Assembly: GCA_008711295.1 (NCBI GenBank)
Contig: VUYV01000521.1
Location: 1-64,000, forward strand
Length of the DNA: 64,000 bases
Origin: Anarhynchus alexandrinus
Lineage: Eukaryota > Chordata > Aves > Charadriiformes > Charadriidae
Direction of reading: 5' to 3'
Of this stretch, positions 1-14,187 are shown piece after piece. Both the position numbers and the translations under genes were made by a program. The first letter of the stretch is position 1, and every line of letters begins with the position of its first letter. The notes below the pieces were generated by a model, which saw only the letters and a list, made by a program, of their open reading frames with translations, did not search any database and was not told the origin of the DNA.

Positions 1-3000
1 CACCAAGAAAAAGAAAATTAAAAACCCCCATTGGTCTGGTTTGTGTGGCAATGACTTCAAGCGGACATAACCAGACCCCCACCGGCTTGTTGCCACTGTA
101 TTGTGCAGACATTGCTTTTATACCAGTGAGTCAGATAAGGGAACTGATCCAATAAAAATGCAAACAAACACACTTTTTTTTTTCTTTTTGCCAAATCAGC
201 TCCCAGTCTGAGGATGGGCGCAAACAGGGGCTTCTGGGGGTGTTTTTTGTGCTGAAGCCAACATCCCATGAAACTGCACTGATGGTTTGTGGTATAACCC
301 CTCTGTTTGCAGGAAGATTTATACCAAACTGGTCTGAGCTGTGGTGTCCTTAACTCAAAGTACCCATTTCTCTTCACACCTAACCAGTACATGTTCTTAG
401 ATACTCAGTTATGTATGGCTGATAACCCGTATGGTCTTTGTAGACTCCATGGCAGGTCCTAGAGAATGAAGTAGGGCTGGTCCTTGTCCAAAAGTTGAGT
501 GAAATCCTGTGGCTGGTAGATGCACCTGTGTTTTAGGACCAGCCTTCAGTTAGAAGACAGTCCTTCTGTTCGGATATGCAGGAGGGCCAAACCTCAATAT
601 CTTTTGCGTCATCCATCAGTGTCATGCTAAACTTTCTTCTTCCAGGACAGTTGATGTGTTTATTGCTGGCGGGATGAGTGTCCACAAGAAATCATGAGAG
701 AGCTGTCTGTTACCATGCCTCTTTCCCAGCACGTTACAGCTGTAGGAGGAAGCTACAACATAGCAGGATATTTCTAAAGCAGAAACTGAGGATGAAGAAA
801 CACACTCAGCAGCTCTGTACAAACAGACTGAATTCACAGAGTAAATGTACTGAATTCCCAGTACATTGTATTTTGTAAAGGCGACAACAACTTTTGAAAG
901 AACTCCTCTGGAAGAGATCTTCTGGAAAGACCCGAAAGTCGTTAAGGGAAGAGCAGATCACGTAAGCAGTTCTTGCAAAATGGCTTTCCATTAGGCAGCA
1001 GTATGTCTTTCTTTTCCCCTTAAAAATTGCATCATTCTTAAACAGTAGCTTTTTAACTCCAAATAAAGGGAGTTCTCATGCTATGACAGTTTTGATCTCA
1101 AGCTGTACTTTTAGTTCAAATTGTTAATCATTGCTAATTTGAAGGTTTTTTTTACTTTAGTGACCAACACAGCAAAGACATGAAAGAATTGTAATTTTCC
1201 GTATCCTCCAAGACCAATTCCGAATGCTGTGTAAAAGTCTTCCTACCGGCCCGCTGACTCACAGCTGTAATGCTCGGAGGCAAAATGCTAGCAGGACAGG
1301 CTGTCATATTACTATTGATATTAAACCTGAAATCTGCACTATGTGGCACCTTTTCCCTTAAGGAGACATTCTTGTCTTTCAATAATAGTATCATGAACTA
1401 ATACAAGACCTGGAAAGCGAGCAAAAAAAAAAAAAAAAGCTATATTCATTTGTGCCTTCCAGAAAGGTGAGTATTCACTTTTCAAAAAACCTGTTTTTGG
1501 GACAGCCTGTGCCTTTGTTACATGCAAGAGACTTAGCAATTCTCATGTACCGAGATGTCACTGGTGTGTTTCTAAACACCTTGTAGTCCCTGATGCCTCC
1601 TACATGGTCTCTTGAGGAAGTGAAGGATTATGATTGCCTTTTATGAATAAGAAAATAGAAGTGCAGCAGCACTAACTGACTCACCCAGAATCTGTCACAG
1701 ATATGAGAAGGGATTTGAGTCTCATTTCAGTGTTGTTTAGTCTGCTATCCTTCCTTCTTTAGGTGTCCACATGACTCTACCAGTCATAACCATGGCCCCT
1801 TATCTACTGGCAGAACTTTAAATAAAATGGTAAGCTTTCACTGCCATGTTTGCAATCCTATCTGCAGCACCAAAACCCAAAGAACAGATTTGATTTGAAA
1901 AAGGCTGCAGAGAACAGTAGTACTGATGAGCCTTTTTTCATTAGCTGAGAACAAACAGCACAAAAAGACCCCAGACAAGATAGTTAAGGAGAAGTGAATT
2001 ACTTTTTAAAAAGCCTTCTACTTCAATAATTTATCATATTGGAAGGAATGTAAAAAATAAATACATTTTTTTCTTTGGAAAAAAAAAATCCTTATTTATT
2101 TAAACCTGACACTGATTCTGAATTTTTTCAGGCAGAAGTTGTCATCAAACCTAAAAGTAGGTGGCAAAATGCCTACAGAAGCAAATCAAAGCTTGTAAAT
2201 TAGCACTGGAAGTTTGCACTAGTGAATTGTAGGAAAATCCGCAGTGCTGCTGTGCCTTGATGAATGCAATTATTTAGATAATAATTTTTTACGTTACATT
2301 TTCATGTTACACCCTATCACAGTTGTACTTAGGTGATCTTTTTAGATTAGCTCTGTCTCTTCTCTATCTCAGAATTATCTTTGCAAACTTTTTTTTAGGC
2401 TGAAAAGGGCATTGAAACAAATAACTTTGTGTCAAAAGCTGAATCTACATGGGTTTTTTTCGCATAACCATGGCATCCAGAAGCCTGAATTGGGATCCTG
2501 TTGTATTTGGCGCCATAAACCTCCCAAATAATCACTTATCCCACAGAAGTTAACATACATTTTATATGTCCTTATGGGAGGTAATAAAATGCCTGACCTT
2601 TGAGAAAGAATATATTTTGCGACTGAAATTCTCCGTTTGAGTGCTGTCCAAAAAATTAAATCTGTTGACTGCCAAAAGCTGACCACAGTGTCTCGTTTGC
2701 ATCTCTTGCTGCTGCTTTAGCTGCAGCAGTGTGCACCAGCAGGTTTTTAAGGCTACATTTCTCTCAGATGAAATACAGAGTCCTGCTTATGGTATATAAA
2801 CCTTTGTAATACCGGATGTCATACCCGAGTCCAACAATCAATTGCTTTTTATTTACTCAGTGCTACACGGTGCCATGTTCCACCCACAGCTTCGGGAACT
2901 TTGCCTTTTCTCTCACAGTCCTTATCGAGTACACGAAGCACACCAGGACTTCTGGATCGCGTTCAGCGAGTCCCTGCTCGGGTTTACCTCCGGATCCTGG

Positions 3001-4623
3001 AAAGCCTGGTGTTCCCTAGCGAGCTTCGCGGCCAAGCTGGGGAGAAGCCTGGTGCGCTCTGCTGAGAAACCATCGAGGGATTTTCAAAGAAGCGGCAGCT
3101 TTTTGTATGGTGCTGAAAACAATCCCTTCTGACTGTCTCAACAAACAGCTTCAGGTAGAACAGAAGACACAGAACAGCCAGGTAGGACAATTTCTTCATT
3201 TCTTCTTCTAGAAGAGAAGTGTAAAAACTTGCATAGGGGCCCAGATTTCAGCTATTTTTTCCGGTGTATTTTTTTCCTTTTGCATACTGGATTACTCTGC
3301 ATCTGTAAATGTTGGTTCTTAATAATCGGTCTTCTGTCTAAGTTTTCTTTATGTAGTGCCAGCTTTAGTGTGTCAGTGACACCCAGAGGTAGAGGGAGTT
3401 GGGACCACTGCAGTGAAGCTTTATCAAAGCTCTCCAAAGTCAGTGGGAAATCAGAACTCCATTTTACTGGCTTTGGACCTGGGCCCCTCTTCTCTCTCTG
3501 TTTAAAACTTCTGAGGGGAAAGCCAGGCTTCACCTTCTCTGTGTGCTTAAATCTGAAATGTGCTCCAAGCTGTCCCTACACTGGTGATAGCACTTTAATT
3601 TAACAGTAAAGGCATGAGACACAGGAATGTCTTGCCTCCATCATAAAAGGATTTGCCCCGTAGACAGGGCTGATAACATCTGTAGATAAACAAGACTTCT
3701 TTTCCTTTTCCCTGACTCACTCCAGGGGCCTGTTCGGCTCCCTGCCTGCCTCCATAAGTTATTCGGTGTTATTCTTTCATCCATTGCTTCCTTCCTACTC
3801 CATTGTTCGTGTGATCTTGAGTTTATTGGGACTTGCAGCTACTGCAGGTTGCAATTTCAGTGGCCACCTGGATTACCTACTGGTTTAACATTAAGACCTT
3901 CACCTTCTTTCCCCTGCCCTTTGATAAAAGCTGTTGTGTGCGATTTATACTGTCGCTGTCGTCGGGACTGTTGCCAATGCTTTCCCCACCTGCCATTTCA
4001 CTTCTTGGACAAACAAAATTTAGTTTACTTTTCCATCTTAAATCTACAGCTTTGGCTTTACAATAGTTACAAAAGATATTGATACAGGTGTGAGGGGAGT
4101 GAGAACAAGGGTTTTGCTTAATTTATGCTTGGTTGGAACAGAGTGCCGTCCCAATTAGGATTGTTCTCCCTGCTATTCTTTTCTAGAGAACCCCTCCACC
4201 CTTGGTGTGGTGTCCTTGTAGACTCTGTGGAAACAGTCTCTATCTCAGAGTGTTTCTTTCCAAGGGCTCTGGCTCTGCACCGGGGTGGGACACCTGGCGT
4301 GGTAACTACCTCACGCGTCTCCTGAAGGCTGCTCCCCCATAACAAAGCCATCCAAACTGATGCGTGTCTCCTCCTGAGCTGCTGTAGTTTGTAGGAACTG
4401 TCATGTGAGCACAAACTGAAATTGAGGTGATTTATGTTTATTTGCGGGGCTGTAAACCATGNAGTACAGGTCCCAGCACCGACTACTCCATGACTATGAC
4501 TACTCCGATTAACATCCTCTTCACTTGTATCTGCTGCACGACCAACCAATGTGTCAGCTGGCTGTCTTAGACTTCCCAGGCTCCTTACAGGAACCCCAGG
4601 CTCCACTCATAGCAAACACAGCA
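1..4623. other. Intergenic DNA, no gene recognised
   Basis: I see no exon, RNA gene or identifiable transposon. Open frames here are short and overlap on both strands as expected by chance. There is a 16-base A run at about 1423-1438, a small inverted repeat CTGCTGC...GCAGCAG at about 2709-2729, and a modest CpG-richer patch at 2880-3090 (see findings). An ambiguous base (n) sits at 4462. The DNA is AT-leaning and non-repetitive by eye. Confidence 0.6.
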
Positions 4624-5429
4624 TGTTGTGGTTTGGGCTGGGCTGGCCACTAAAATGAATGGCAAGTGCTCTCTTTTACTTCACTCCCCTTCAGAGAAGG
4701 AAGAACATCTCCCTTTGGAGGAGAGGACAGAAAATGAGAGGAAGAGAGAACCTAGGGGTTGAACAGAAACAAGAGCACTCTAGTGAAATATTAATAATGA
4801 AATAATAATAAAAGAAAGATTATAATATCAATAAGAAAGTAAAGAAATATAGACAGTATATACAAAACTGGTATCAAGCTCCCAGGATGATGATCACGTC
4901 ACCAGCGGGCACCGGGAAAGTCCCAGACTGGACTTGGTGATGGATGGGAACTGGATTCTGGATCTGGATTCAGAAATGTGTGGATTGGGATAAAAGGCAG
5001 ATGAACAGACAGAGTCCCCCACGGACGCCAGCCATTGAAGGAAGAGCACTGACCCTTTGATCCCTCAGCTTTATACTGAGCATGAGGCAGATGTGATGGA
5101 ATACCCTGTTGGTCAAATTTGGGTTGCCTGTCCTGTCTGCTCCTCCCCACAGGTGTGATCTCTCTACGCTTTTCTGCTTCTGACCCTCCAACGGGGCAAG
5201 TAACAAAGTGAGCTGCCCTTGGGTGTTACAGCAATAAGTATAAGCAGGAGCCGCTCAGCGTACTGTCCCTTGGTATTCGTTACAGACATCAGGCCTTGTC
5301 ACTCTGGAAGCAGATACCATAGGAAATAACATGCCATTAATTTCAGAGTCCAGTTAGTTAGAACAGACTTAACTGAGAAGTAAAATTACCAAACAGAAAA
5401 TTGGTTCTGTTTTACCTCAAACCAGGACA
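4624..5429 (-). mobile_element. Solo LTR of an endogenous retrovirus, family A copy 1
   Basis: The segment begins TGTTGTGGTTTGG and ends CAAACCAGGACA, so it has TG...CA termini forming a partial inverted repeat. Most of its right two thirds (about 4880-5429) matches the LTR at 26580-27313, including the blocks around the CACGTCACC motif, the CATTGAAGGAAG motif and the CCTCCAACGGGGCAA motif. A TATAAAG motif reads on the minus strand near 5068-5075, so the retroviral sense is probably minus. Flanks are CAGCA and TACCT, so no clean duplication is visible and one end may be shifted or mutated. No retroviral coding region is attached. An AT-rich stretch (about 4780-4865) of AATAAT repeats lies inside. 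Confidence 0.75.
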
Positions 5430-8400
5430 TACCTGTAGCACATTAAACTCACTGGTTTCCAGAGCTTTTCATTGCCATTATATCCACCAAGCAGTGAGTT
5501 TGTCTTTCAGTTTAGGTCTCACCGTAGGGCTGTTTCACTTCATCCCAGTGTGCTCCTAAATTTTCTTTTTTTCTTTTTTTTCCACATGTGAATCCTTTTG
5601 CTTCTGCTGCCTGGCCTTCACACCTCCTTAAGTGCCTCCCTTCTTCCTTTGAGTCTTCTCCTTCAAGTCCTGTGACAGCCTCTGGGGAGGCCACTTCTTA
5701 TTTTCTTAACAAACAGAAGACTAGAAACATGAACCAAAAATAGACAAACCTGACCAAAATCGTAGGACTCTTGCAAGCTGAGCTGCAGAATGAAACCAGC
5801 TTCCAAGAAATCATTCATTCAAAAACTTTCCACCACACCAGGTGTTGATTAATGAAGCAATACATGCTTTTTCATTTAAAAATTTAAATTTCATGCCTCG
5901 CTGGCGTGGTTGCCTCATTTCACGAATATTTTCAGGGGTCTCAAGGTATAGACATGCTACCCACAACTTTACCGCATGCCAGAGAGGTTTCCCAGCTACA
6001 GCTGGTCACCAGACACTACTTTTGACTCTGTCTGCTTGCCAGAGATCATCATTCTCTGGACTGTCACTGGTTTCCCTTCTGGTCAAGCCTTGCTCCAAGG
6101 CTCTGCTGCAGGTGGGCTGGCCAGGCTAACAAGTGCTTTTCTTTATTCGGTTTACAACCAAAATTTCTTCTCAGCATTTTTCCTGGAGTAGTGTAAATAT
6201 GCTCTTCCCAAATGCGCTCCACAAACTCGCTCGGGACACTGCCTTTGCCTGACCCCTTCATGTTTTATGCTACTTTTTCTCCTATGGCCAAAACAGCAAT
6301 CTGTCTGTAGGAAAAAATTCATGTCCACGCCTTTCTGGGCAGACACAACCTGTCCAGCAGAAGACATCCAAAGAAACACTCAGACCTCTGTCTGAGCTGT
6401 TTACATCTCTGTACTATGCTTGCTCCCAAAGCTAATGCAATTTTGCTTTTTCTATGAGAAATTATGACTTTCATTTACTGACACAAGGCGTTTATTCTGT
6501 TCTGATTACGCCATCGTTGCAAAGGTCTTTAGGGATTACATGAGTTTTCTAGTACTTTGCTTCATTCCAGGGAACTTGGCCAGATACTAACAGTCCTTAG
6601 AAGACATTTCTTCTTCACCTAAGACCTGCAAATATTAGCTGTCAAACTAGCCTAAGCAGTTACATGGGCACTTGGGGTACCAGCAGCCTAATGCGGAGCT
6701 GGGCGATAGGCAGAGCCTCGCCGAGCTCTGCTTTTGAGATGTGCCACATCTTGGATGAGGAGTGCTTTGTCGTTTGCCAAGATTCAAGGCTATTAGAAAG
6801 TTAAAAACACAGATTTGGAAATAATAGAACACGGCACTAAAAAGAAGCTAAAATAACAACACACACCCTGGAGATTATGCTCAAGAGTAGAGTTTCTCAT
6901 TGGCTGCACTGAGCCTCATGTAGCTTCCACCTCTCTTTCTGTTATTTTAAGTTAGGATGTCCTGTCATTATCTGAAGATTATCTATCTCCTTGGGGGGAG
7001 GAGGCACTGAAAAAAGGTTGAGCTTTTCTTTCTGTGCTACACCAAGCTAGAGGGCCATGGGTTTTGCGGGCTTTTTTACTTCCTTATTAAGAAAACTCCT
7101 TTCTTTATTTCTCCTGACTAGGTGTTTGGTGCAGCGCAGTACTGCTGAAACCTCACTTAATTCCCTTTAGTCTCTCAGAGTCTTTGATTAAGTTCTCTGT
7201 TGTGTGCCTTCATTAGCACATTCCCAGCTTCAGGCGGTGTGTCATTGCCTTCGAGATAACACCGCTAAAACCTTGATCACTCTATCAGAAACAGCAAACG
7301 CTGTCTTTTCTTACAGGGTCTTCTTACAGGGCCCACAACTAATTTTACTCTGCAAGCGGCACATGAAAACCAAACGTGCTATGACAAATTGTAACGCTGG
7401 GAATAGGGTGTTTAATTTACATACCTGCCTCCCTTTCCATATATCTCCTTGATTTTAAATGGATCTTCTGTGATACTGCATCACGCCCCAACAGGAGAAA
7501 TGGCAACGATTAACCTCAAATAAGAGCTATACCCACAGCATCCTTGTGGCTGTGTGCGCTGCGGTGTGCATTTCTCACTGACTTAGCTGCTGCTGCCTCC
7601 TCCCCCTCTGGGTTCTCCTTAATTGTTGGGAGAAGAACATGCCCTCCTTAACTCTGCCATCACATCCTAAAGGCCCTGGGCACCCATCAGGTTATTTCTC
7701 TTTCATACGGCTGCAGAGGGATTTATGTGCATAACTTCCATTGGAGTTAATGGGAATTCACCGCTTAAACACCGATTGTCGGTGTGTGCAGAGATGAGAA
7801 TAATACAGGTCTTTGTTTTCAGCCATGTAAATGCAGAGGAACGTGCATTTCTGTTAAACACCTGGACATCAGATGAAGGAAGAATCTAACATAACATAGA
7901 CTTGCACTGAGTAAACGCAAAGGCCGACAATGCCAGGACCCGGCACGCCTGTGCTCTGGTTGTGCTGGTGCAGCCGTGGTTATATATGGCTAATTAATGC
8001 CAAGGTGATGCTGCAATTGAAGTGCAATTGAGTTGATAAAAATGTTGTGCAGTTTCCTTGGGGGTATCTCCAGGGAAATCAAAGTTTTGTGCCTATTTAT
8101 GCCAGGTTGTATTAGCACAGACGTTTTAGAACTTTGGTTAATTAGGTAAAATACAATGTTTCAGAGGGGAGCCAAATTCTCTCTTCTCGATATCTTAGGC
8201 TCCCTGGACCTTGTTTTATAAGATGGTTATTTTTTTTTTTCCTGACTCCTTTCTGACCATGCTCCTGTGCCAGCAGGCAAAGGTTTCCTTATTCTTCTCA
8301 GAGCTCACAGAACTTGCGTTATGACAGGTGACGAAGTCACCCAGTCCGAGTCATCAGCACTAGAATAATATACTCCTACGTGCTCCCCTTTTGGGACCAT

Positions 8401-11400
8401 GACCCTACGGAATGCTGGTGCTGCTGCACATCCCTAAAGCAAACATCAGTCACCCCTGAGCTCGCCCTGACCTCTCTGAAGTGGGCCATCTCATCACCAT
8501 CCAGGAAGCAAAACCTATAATAATATAGTAAGGACCTAATGCAGAAAGTACTACTATAAAATATACAAAAAATCATTGCTACTAGAGAGAATTTCATGGA
8601 AGGCAGCAGGTTGCCTCCATGTTTTTCCTGGCAGGGTGGATGTGATTGTAACTGGGAAAAGAGACAGTACAGATACACATGCACATGGTGTATTTAATTT
8701 GGAATTACGGTTAAAGTATTTACGAACATAATGGATATGACACGAAATTTAAAGGAATCCTCTCAGAATGACAGTAAATTTTTTCATGTGAAGGATAATC
8801 GACTGTAAGAGCGATATATACTGCAAACCACGAGGGGCTTAAAGAAATAAATCCCAGATCTCTTGGGTGATGTTTTAGAAGATTGCAGAAGATCTGCTTC
8901 CTGCAGATCCAGGGATCTCCTGTCCTCTCCACACGTGCTCAGCACAGAAAACTGTGGAAGTGGCAATGGGGACAGGGCTGCATTGCCGGAGTACGAAACA
9001 GCCTCTCCAGCGTGGTGGACACCGCTCCTCAGTGTCCCCTGTGATTATCATGTGGAAAACTGAAGGCAGATCGACTGCAGCCCTGTCCTCCTTTGCCTGC
9101 TGAGCTCTGCCGGGCACCGTGGATTGCTCTCCCACGGCAGTGGAGTTTACAGAGAGCGTACACAGGGTAAGCGCCGCCAGGACTAGAGCATCTCTGGGAG
9201 GCTACAGGAGATTAGACATTATCTAGCCATTGCACCGCCCTTCGGGTGATGCTATACAGTGCCAAAAGTGCTGTTTCTCCCATGAGTGCAGCCCATTTTT
9301 CCCATACGCACAGCTCATGGGAAGACTGCAAAATGCTGAGGCTTTTTGTTGGCTCTACATGGGTTGGATTTCCTCTGTGTGTTCAATCACGGGGTCCCAC
9401 TGAGGGGTAGCCTAATTCCTCAGTGTCGTGAGCTGGCTTTTTTGATGTGTATCTGAGGAGTGTGTGTGTGACAGTGTTTGAAGTGTCACCAGATACAGCA
9501 TATGTGTCTGTGGCAGCTACTGCCTTGCAAATAACAGCAGGAGGTCTTGTGTAATACCCGTGTTACAAAGGGCACTTTAGTCGGAGGCTCTAACGAGCTC
9601 GGCTGTTGCTTTGCCCTCAGCTATTGATTTTTCTATTCACGTAGGCATGATTAGCGTTTAACGAGCCCTCGCAAGCATCCCCCCCGAGATTCCACTTTGT
9701 TCACTGATGGTGATTAGGAAATATGTGCTAAAAGCAGCGTGGACACATCTGGGGTTTGCTGCAGAGGCTGATTAATCCCTGTGTTTCCCCTGTGCCGTCG
9801 GGCACGTGCGGTGTCATAGGGAAATGAAGAGACGCAGATTTATATTCTGCAAACGTAATGCTGAAACAGGTGGATCTCCATCAGCTCCCACTGAATTCTG
9901 TGTCCATTGAGTCACCTAGTTTCTCATGGGATCACAGCAAACGTTTCGGGTACCCAGGAGACTGCCTCCCTTGCAACAGCCCCTTCCCTACCAGAGCAAT
10001 GAAATTTTTGGCCAGAAGGGAGTTGGTAAACACAAGATCCCAAATCTGGTGGGAACGACCTCAGAGACAAGAGATGATCTTGGGCCTCGTTCCCTGCAGA
10101 ATTGAGCTCAGCTTTATCTCCCCTTCAGTGTAATCTGAGCAGCTGAAGCCAGATGAAAGCTCTTTGACCAAAAGGTTTTCGGCTCTGCTCCATCTCCTGT
10201 GGGCTGCAAAGGGAACGATTGAGAGAGACTATTTTAATTTCTGTTTTAAAACGCCAGGAGGTATCACGTTTGCAGATGTTGGTGCCAGGAAGATGAGATC
10301 AATAGTCACCAGAGCAAGTTGTTGCTTTCTTTTTAAAGGCAAGAGCCTGCACTGGTGTTGATTTCTTATGGTTTTCCCCAGCTGATCATTGTTTGTTAAG
10401 GGACAGCAGTACGGTGCAAGGGGCTCTGATGGAGAAAGGGAATTTCTAGCCACACACTCTTCCTTCCCTGCTGCAGGTAAGTGGCACTCCACTGAATCCT
10501 GATCAGTATGAGTCACGTTATTCTGCACACACCCACTGAAACTATTTTCTGACCATTTCCATTTGGCATGTACCTTAAAGCACTGTGTCAGCTTCCAGCT
10601 GCTGGAGTAACCAGTGAGGTGTGGGAATATTTCTGTACGGACCTGCAGTGCTGAAGCTGCACACGTCAGTTCAGATCACACCCAGGGAGATGGATGCACA
10701 GGAGCAGGAATCCAGAGCATCCCTTCAAATTGAGTTGCCTTGCATTTCTAACAGCTTATGAGTTCCTTGGAGGAGCATTTAAATGAATTTGGCTGAGTAG
10801 CTCCCAGCAGGCAAGGACAGTCCTAGAGCAATTGGTTACTTCGTGACGTTGCCTTCCTGTGTCCGTTTCATTCTCATCCCACAGGCTAGTCATGATAACA
10901 GGAACACGTAGAATTTCTTTTTCCCTTCCTCTGCCATCTCATGGTGTGCTTTCTGCTGCCAGGTGGACTGTTTAACCTTCCACATCCTCTGCAGGGATCA
11001 AGGACACTGCCAGTACGCTTCAACCTTCCTCACCTGTTACACAGTGTATTTTGGGACCTTTGGTCTTTTGTTATTCACTTTATGATTATGCTGGTGTTTC
11101 CTGGATGACAGCAATTTGCAAATTGGATGTTCCCCTTACACTGTATTTTTTAAATAGCTCTCTGATATTCAAGGGGCGGGCATCAATGTCCCAATTTCTC
11201 TCTTTCAGTCCTGTATTTCTTACGCATCCTACACTGACTTTTGAAAGCAAGGGGATGCAGAAAGTCTCTCGTAGCAAGGGCAGCTGTGACACGATGCCCA
11301 TCTGACCCCTTGTAGCCATTGCAGGTGCTCATAACAACAGATGTGTCAGTGGTCCCCAAAGTGAAGTATGCTCCTTATCCTTCCCATACACAAGGAGCTC

Positions 11401-13599
11401 CTCATTGGCCAGGATCAGTACGAAGAGGGGAGAAAAGCTGGGATGAGGAAAGCATATGCTGTGGGAGGAGATTCGGTCATCTAAGGCTGACCCTTGGGGT
11501 TCTGTGAGGAAACCATTCAGCACCACGTCAAAAGGCTTTTCTGGAGTTGTAACTCCCATGGTTTATATGAGCAATGCATTTGTGTTGGTTTGGGAGCTGG
11601 AGTTTTGATTGTTTGGATCAAAATGATCTCTGGACATTGCACCAGTCCTGGGCTTGTGGGGAGCCCGGCTTGGCTCAATCAGCCACAGCCGCTTCTCTGC
11701 AGTGGGAGGTACCAGCCGCGGTAGAACTTCAAACCTTGCAGTTCAGGAGTTGCAGGCTGCAGTTACAAGACAGTAAGGGAAAGCAAAGATCATCAGTCCT
11801 CCTTTTGAACTATATAGGATAGTTGGGAAAGCATCTCAGTTGCCAGACATTTTAAAAATAGCATTGACATAGGGAGGGCTTCTCGCAAGGATTGGCACAT
11901 AGTTTTAAGTCTACACTATGGGATGCTCCAGGGTGTGTTTCTCTCCTGTTTCTCTCCTATCCTCTAGTTATTCACTCTAGTTACTCAGGGGCTTATTAAG
12001 CCATTCAAAGCCTTACTAGGTCACCAGGCATGTTCGGGTCCTGTGTGCTCCAGAGAGGTTCCTCTCCTCTCTCAGCTTTGCTGTTTGGAGGGAGAGCGGA
12101 TCTGGACTGGAGGGCCTTAAACATCAGTGTCAGAAAGTCTTCAGTTTTGCATCTTGATCATAGTTGAAATGCAGCACAGGCTGAATGACTGGAAGACATT
12201 GTCCCAGATACAGCCCTAGGATAACATCTTAATGGCATGAATTTAAATCCATCCCACTCTAAGCTAGCACTGTGTGACCAGTGGGCAGTTGGGAAAGTGG
12301 AGGATTCAAAGGTGAAGCACCATGGTTTGAAGTTAGCTGCCCAGCCAAGAAAACAGCTCATTTACTGTATAGTCAACAGACTGAACTACTTCTTCCCACA
12401 GCTATGGGTCACAGCAAATTCACTGCTGCCTTGCTGCAGCTGATCAGCTGAACCTCTGTCCAAACCATATGGGCTGCAGTGGGAGCTCAGACACCCAGCA
12501 TACATGTATACCCCTTATGCAGGCACTGAAATTTGGACAACGGACATTGCAGGCTGCAGCCCTCCCTGATGTGTTCAGAAGTTTGCAAAGGAGGATGCAA
12601 ATGGTGTGACTATTGGGAAGATGCTACCCAGGGACCAAAGTGTAAGGCAAGGACAAGAGAGCTGAGTTCATAACACTGAGTCACTCCCGCTCTTCCGAGT
12701 GCTTCCACTTGTGCTGAGCTTCCCTACATGAGCAGGTTCACAGAAATCCATGGCGAAAGCATAGTTGAGGGAAAAAGTCATTCCCAATGTACGTGAGGTG
12801 GATTTCAGTGCCAAGAAAAATCGTTAACAAAACAGCCTACCCAATTTTTAGCTATTTTTAGCTATTAAGGCCCAAGCCTAGCTGATTTTATGGTTGGGTC
12901 CACTCTCATGTCAAAGGAAGGAGGTGAACCTAACTCTAGGAAGGAAGAAATGACTGGCCAAGGTCAAAGTGGTAAGCAAATATAAACACAGCAGCAAGGA
13001 AAGTGGGAGTAGCGTGGAATGAATCATCATCAGTTAACATATTAAAATGGGGGTAAAAAGCAGAAGAAAGTTCTAAGAAAGAGGAAAACTCCAGAATGAA
13101 GTGAGACCGAGGCATTCTACAAATATGCAGAAGGACCAAAATTAATCCAGGTCCTTGTACTTTTGGTTGCAGGAAAAAATGTGATACTTGCGGCTGTTGC
13201 TGTTGAGATGGGGTGTGGGTGGTGAGAACATGAGGAGTGGCTAGTGCAGGGGAAATTCCCTCTCAAGTTAGATGCTTTTCAGTTTGAAATCATCTCAATT
13301 GACCTGGGTCTCGAGGAGATTAGTCCTACATGCCATGTCCCATGTTGGCTGTTTGTATGGATGGTTACTTTGTGTTGGCATTAGGGAGCCAATTCAATGA
13401 ATGTTGTCTCAAATAGGTGTAGCTTGGAAGAATAACCCTGGAGTCATTGCAAAGAGCATGGGCTCTTCTTCTTCCTTCAGAAATCGTTTATAGTGCTATA
13501 GGATCCTCTTCATTGCCACTCTGCTCTTCAACCTTCATGACGACGGTAGTACTGCCACTGAAGCATCCAGGCTACTCCATAGCATTTCTCTTTGACAGG
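5430..13599. other. Intergenic DNA, no gene recognised
   Basis: No exon, CR1 or LTR is recognisable across these 8 kb, and open frames are all short. The stretch 7980-8160 looks different from its surroundings, with several TAATTA homeobox-type cores and a repeated TGCAATTGA (see findings), and may be conserved noncoding DNA. The stretch 9590-9800 is similar in texture but has no motif I can name. Confidence 0.55.
7980..8160. promoter_or_regulatory. Candidate conserved noncoding element with homeobox-type motifs
   Basis: The sequence contains GGCTAATTAATGCC near 7988-8001, two copies of TGCAATTGA starting at 8012 and 8023 (11-bp spacing, about one helical turn), and GGTTAATTAGG near 8137-8147. 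TAATTA cores are the typical binding site of homeodomain proteins, and CAATTG is a palindrome seen in several enhancer motifs. There is no open reading frame or repeat here. Regulatory function is inference from motif clustering only; conservation could not be tested. Confidence 0.25.
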
Positions 13600-14187
13600 T
13601 GTTAAAGGAGAAGCCACTGCTGATACCACCCAAGGAGTCACACACACACCACCACCAGAGACTGTCACTGCTTGGACCAGGGTCCCTTCACAGTGGGTGA
13701 CCCCAGAAATTTTTGGTCTGGGGTCTTCCAACACCTTATTGGATTCTTTTTCTGTGCCCAGGCCAGCTGGCCGCTGACTGCTCTCACCTTGTTGATTTGC
13801 AGTCTCTGCTGATGGATGTCACCTCCGTATCTTCTGGTTTGTGCTTCTTGTGCACCTGTGCTCGCTGGCACAACATGGGGAACTGAAAAGTCCCGGACTT
13901 GGGAAAAACACTACTGAAACATCAGTGTGTTATCAACATTTTCCTCATACTAAAAGACTAAACACAGCACTGTACCAGCTGCTAGGAAAGTTACTAAGAA
14001 AATTAACTGTGTTGCGGCCTAAAGGCTTCAGCAAATCCAGGTACTCATGCTATGTAAAGCTAAGCAAACTGCATACATCACACCATATTCTAACCCTAAG
14101 TAATTTATTCCTAAATAACTTATTTAACTTAAATAATTTACTCTTAAAGCTTACTAATTTAAGCTAAAAAATGAATATCTCTCAACA
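13600..14187. mobile_element. Solo LTR, family B copy 1, with 5-bp target duplication
   Basis: The element starts TGTTAAAGGAG and ends CTCAACA, and is flanked on both sides by ACAGG (13595-13599 and 14188-14192), a perfect 5-bp target site duplication. It is 588 bp and aligns along its length with 27938-28489. Shared landmarks include the block around CCAACACCTTATTGG, the block around GGCACAACATGGGG and the AT-rich TAATTTATTC end. No internal retroviral coding sequence adjoins it, so it is a solo LTR left by recombination. Several apparent open frames on both strands inside it also occur in copy 2 and are LTR sequence, not genes. The orientation of retroviral transcription is not clear. Confidence 0.85.

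Noticed and set aside
4118..4606. 162-codon minus-strand open frame
   Set aside because: It crosses an ambiguous base, overlaps open frames on the other strand and resembles no family.
13592..13871. Similar open frames in both family B LTRs, on both strands
   Set aside because: They are LTR sequence shared by descent between 13600-14187 and 27938-28489, not a gene family.
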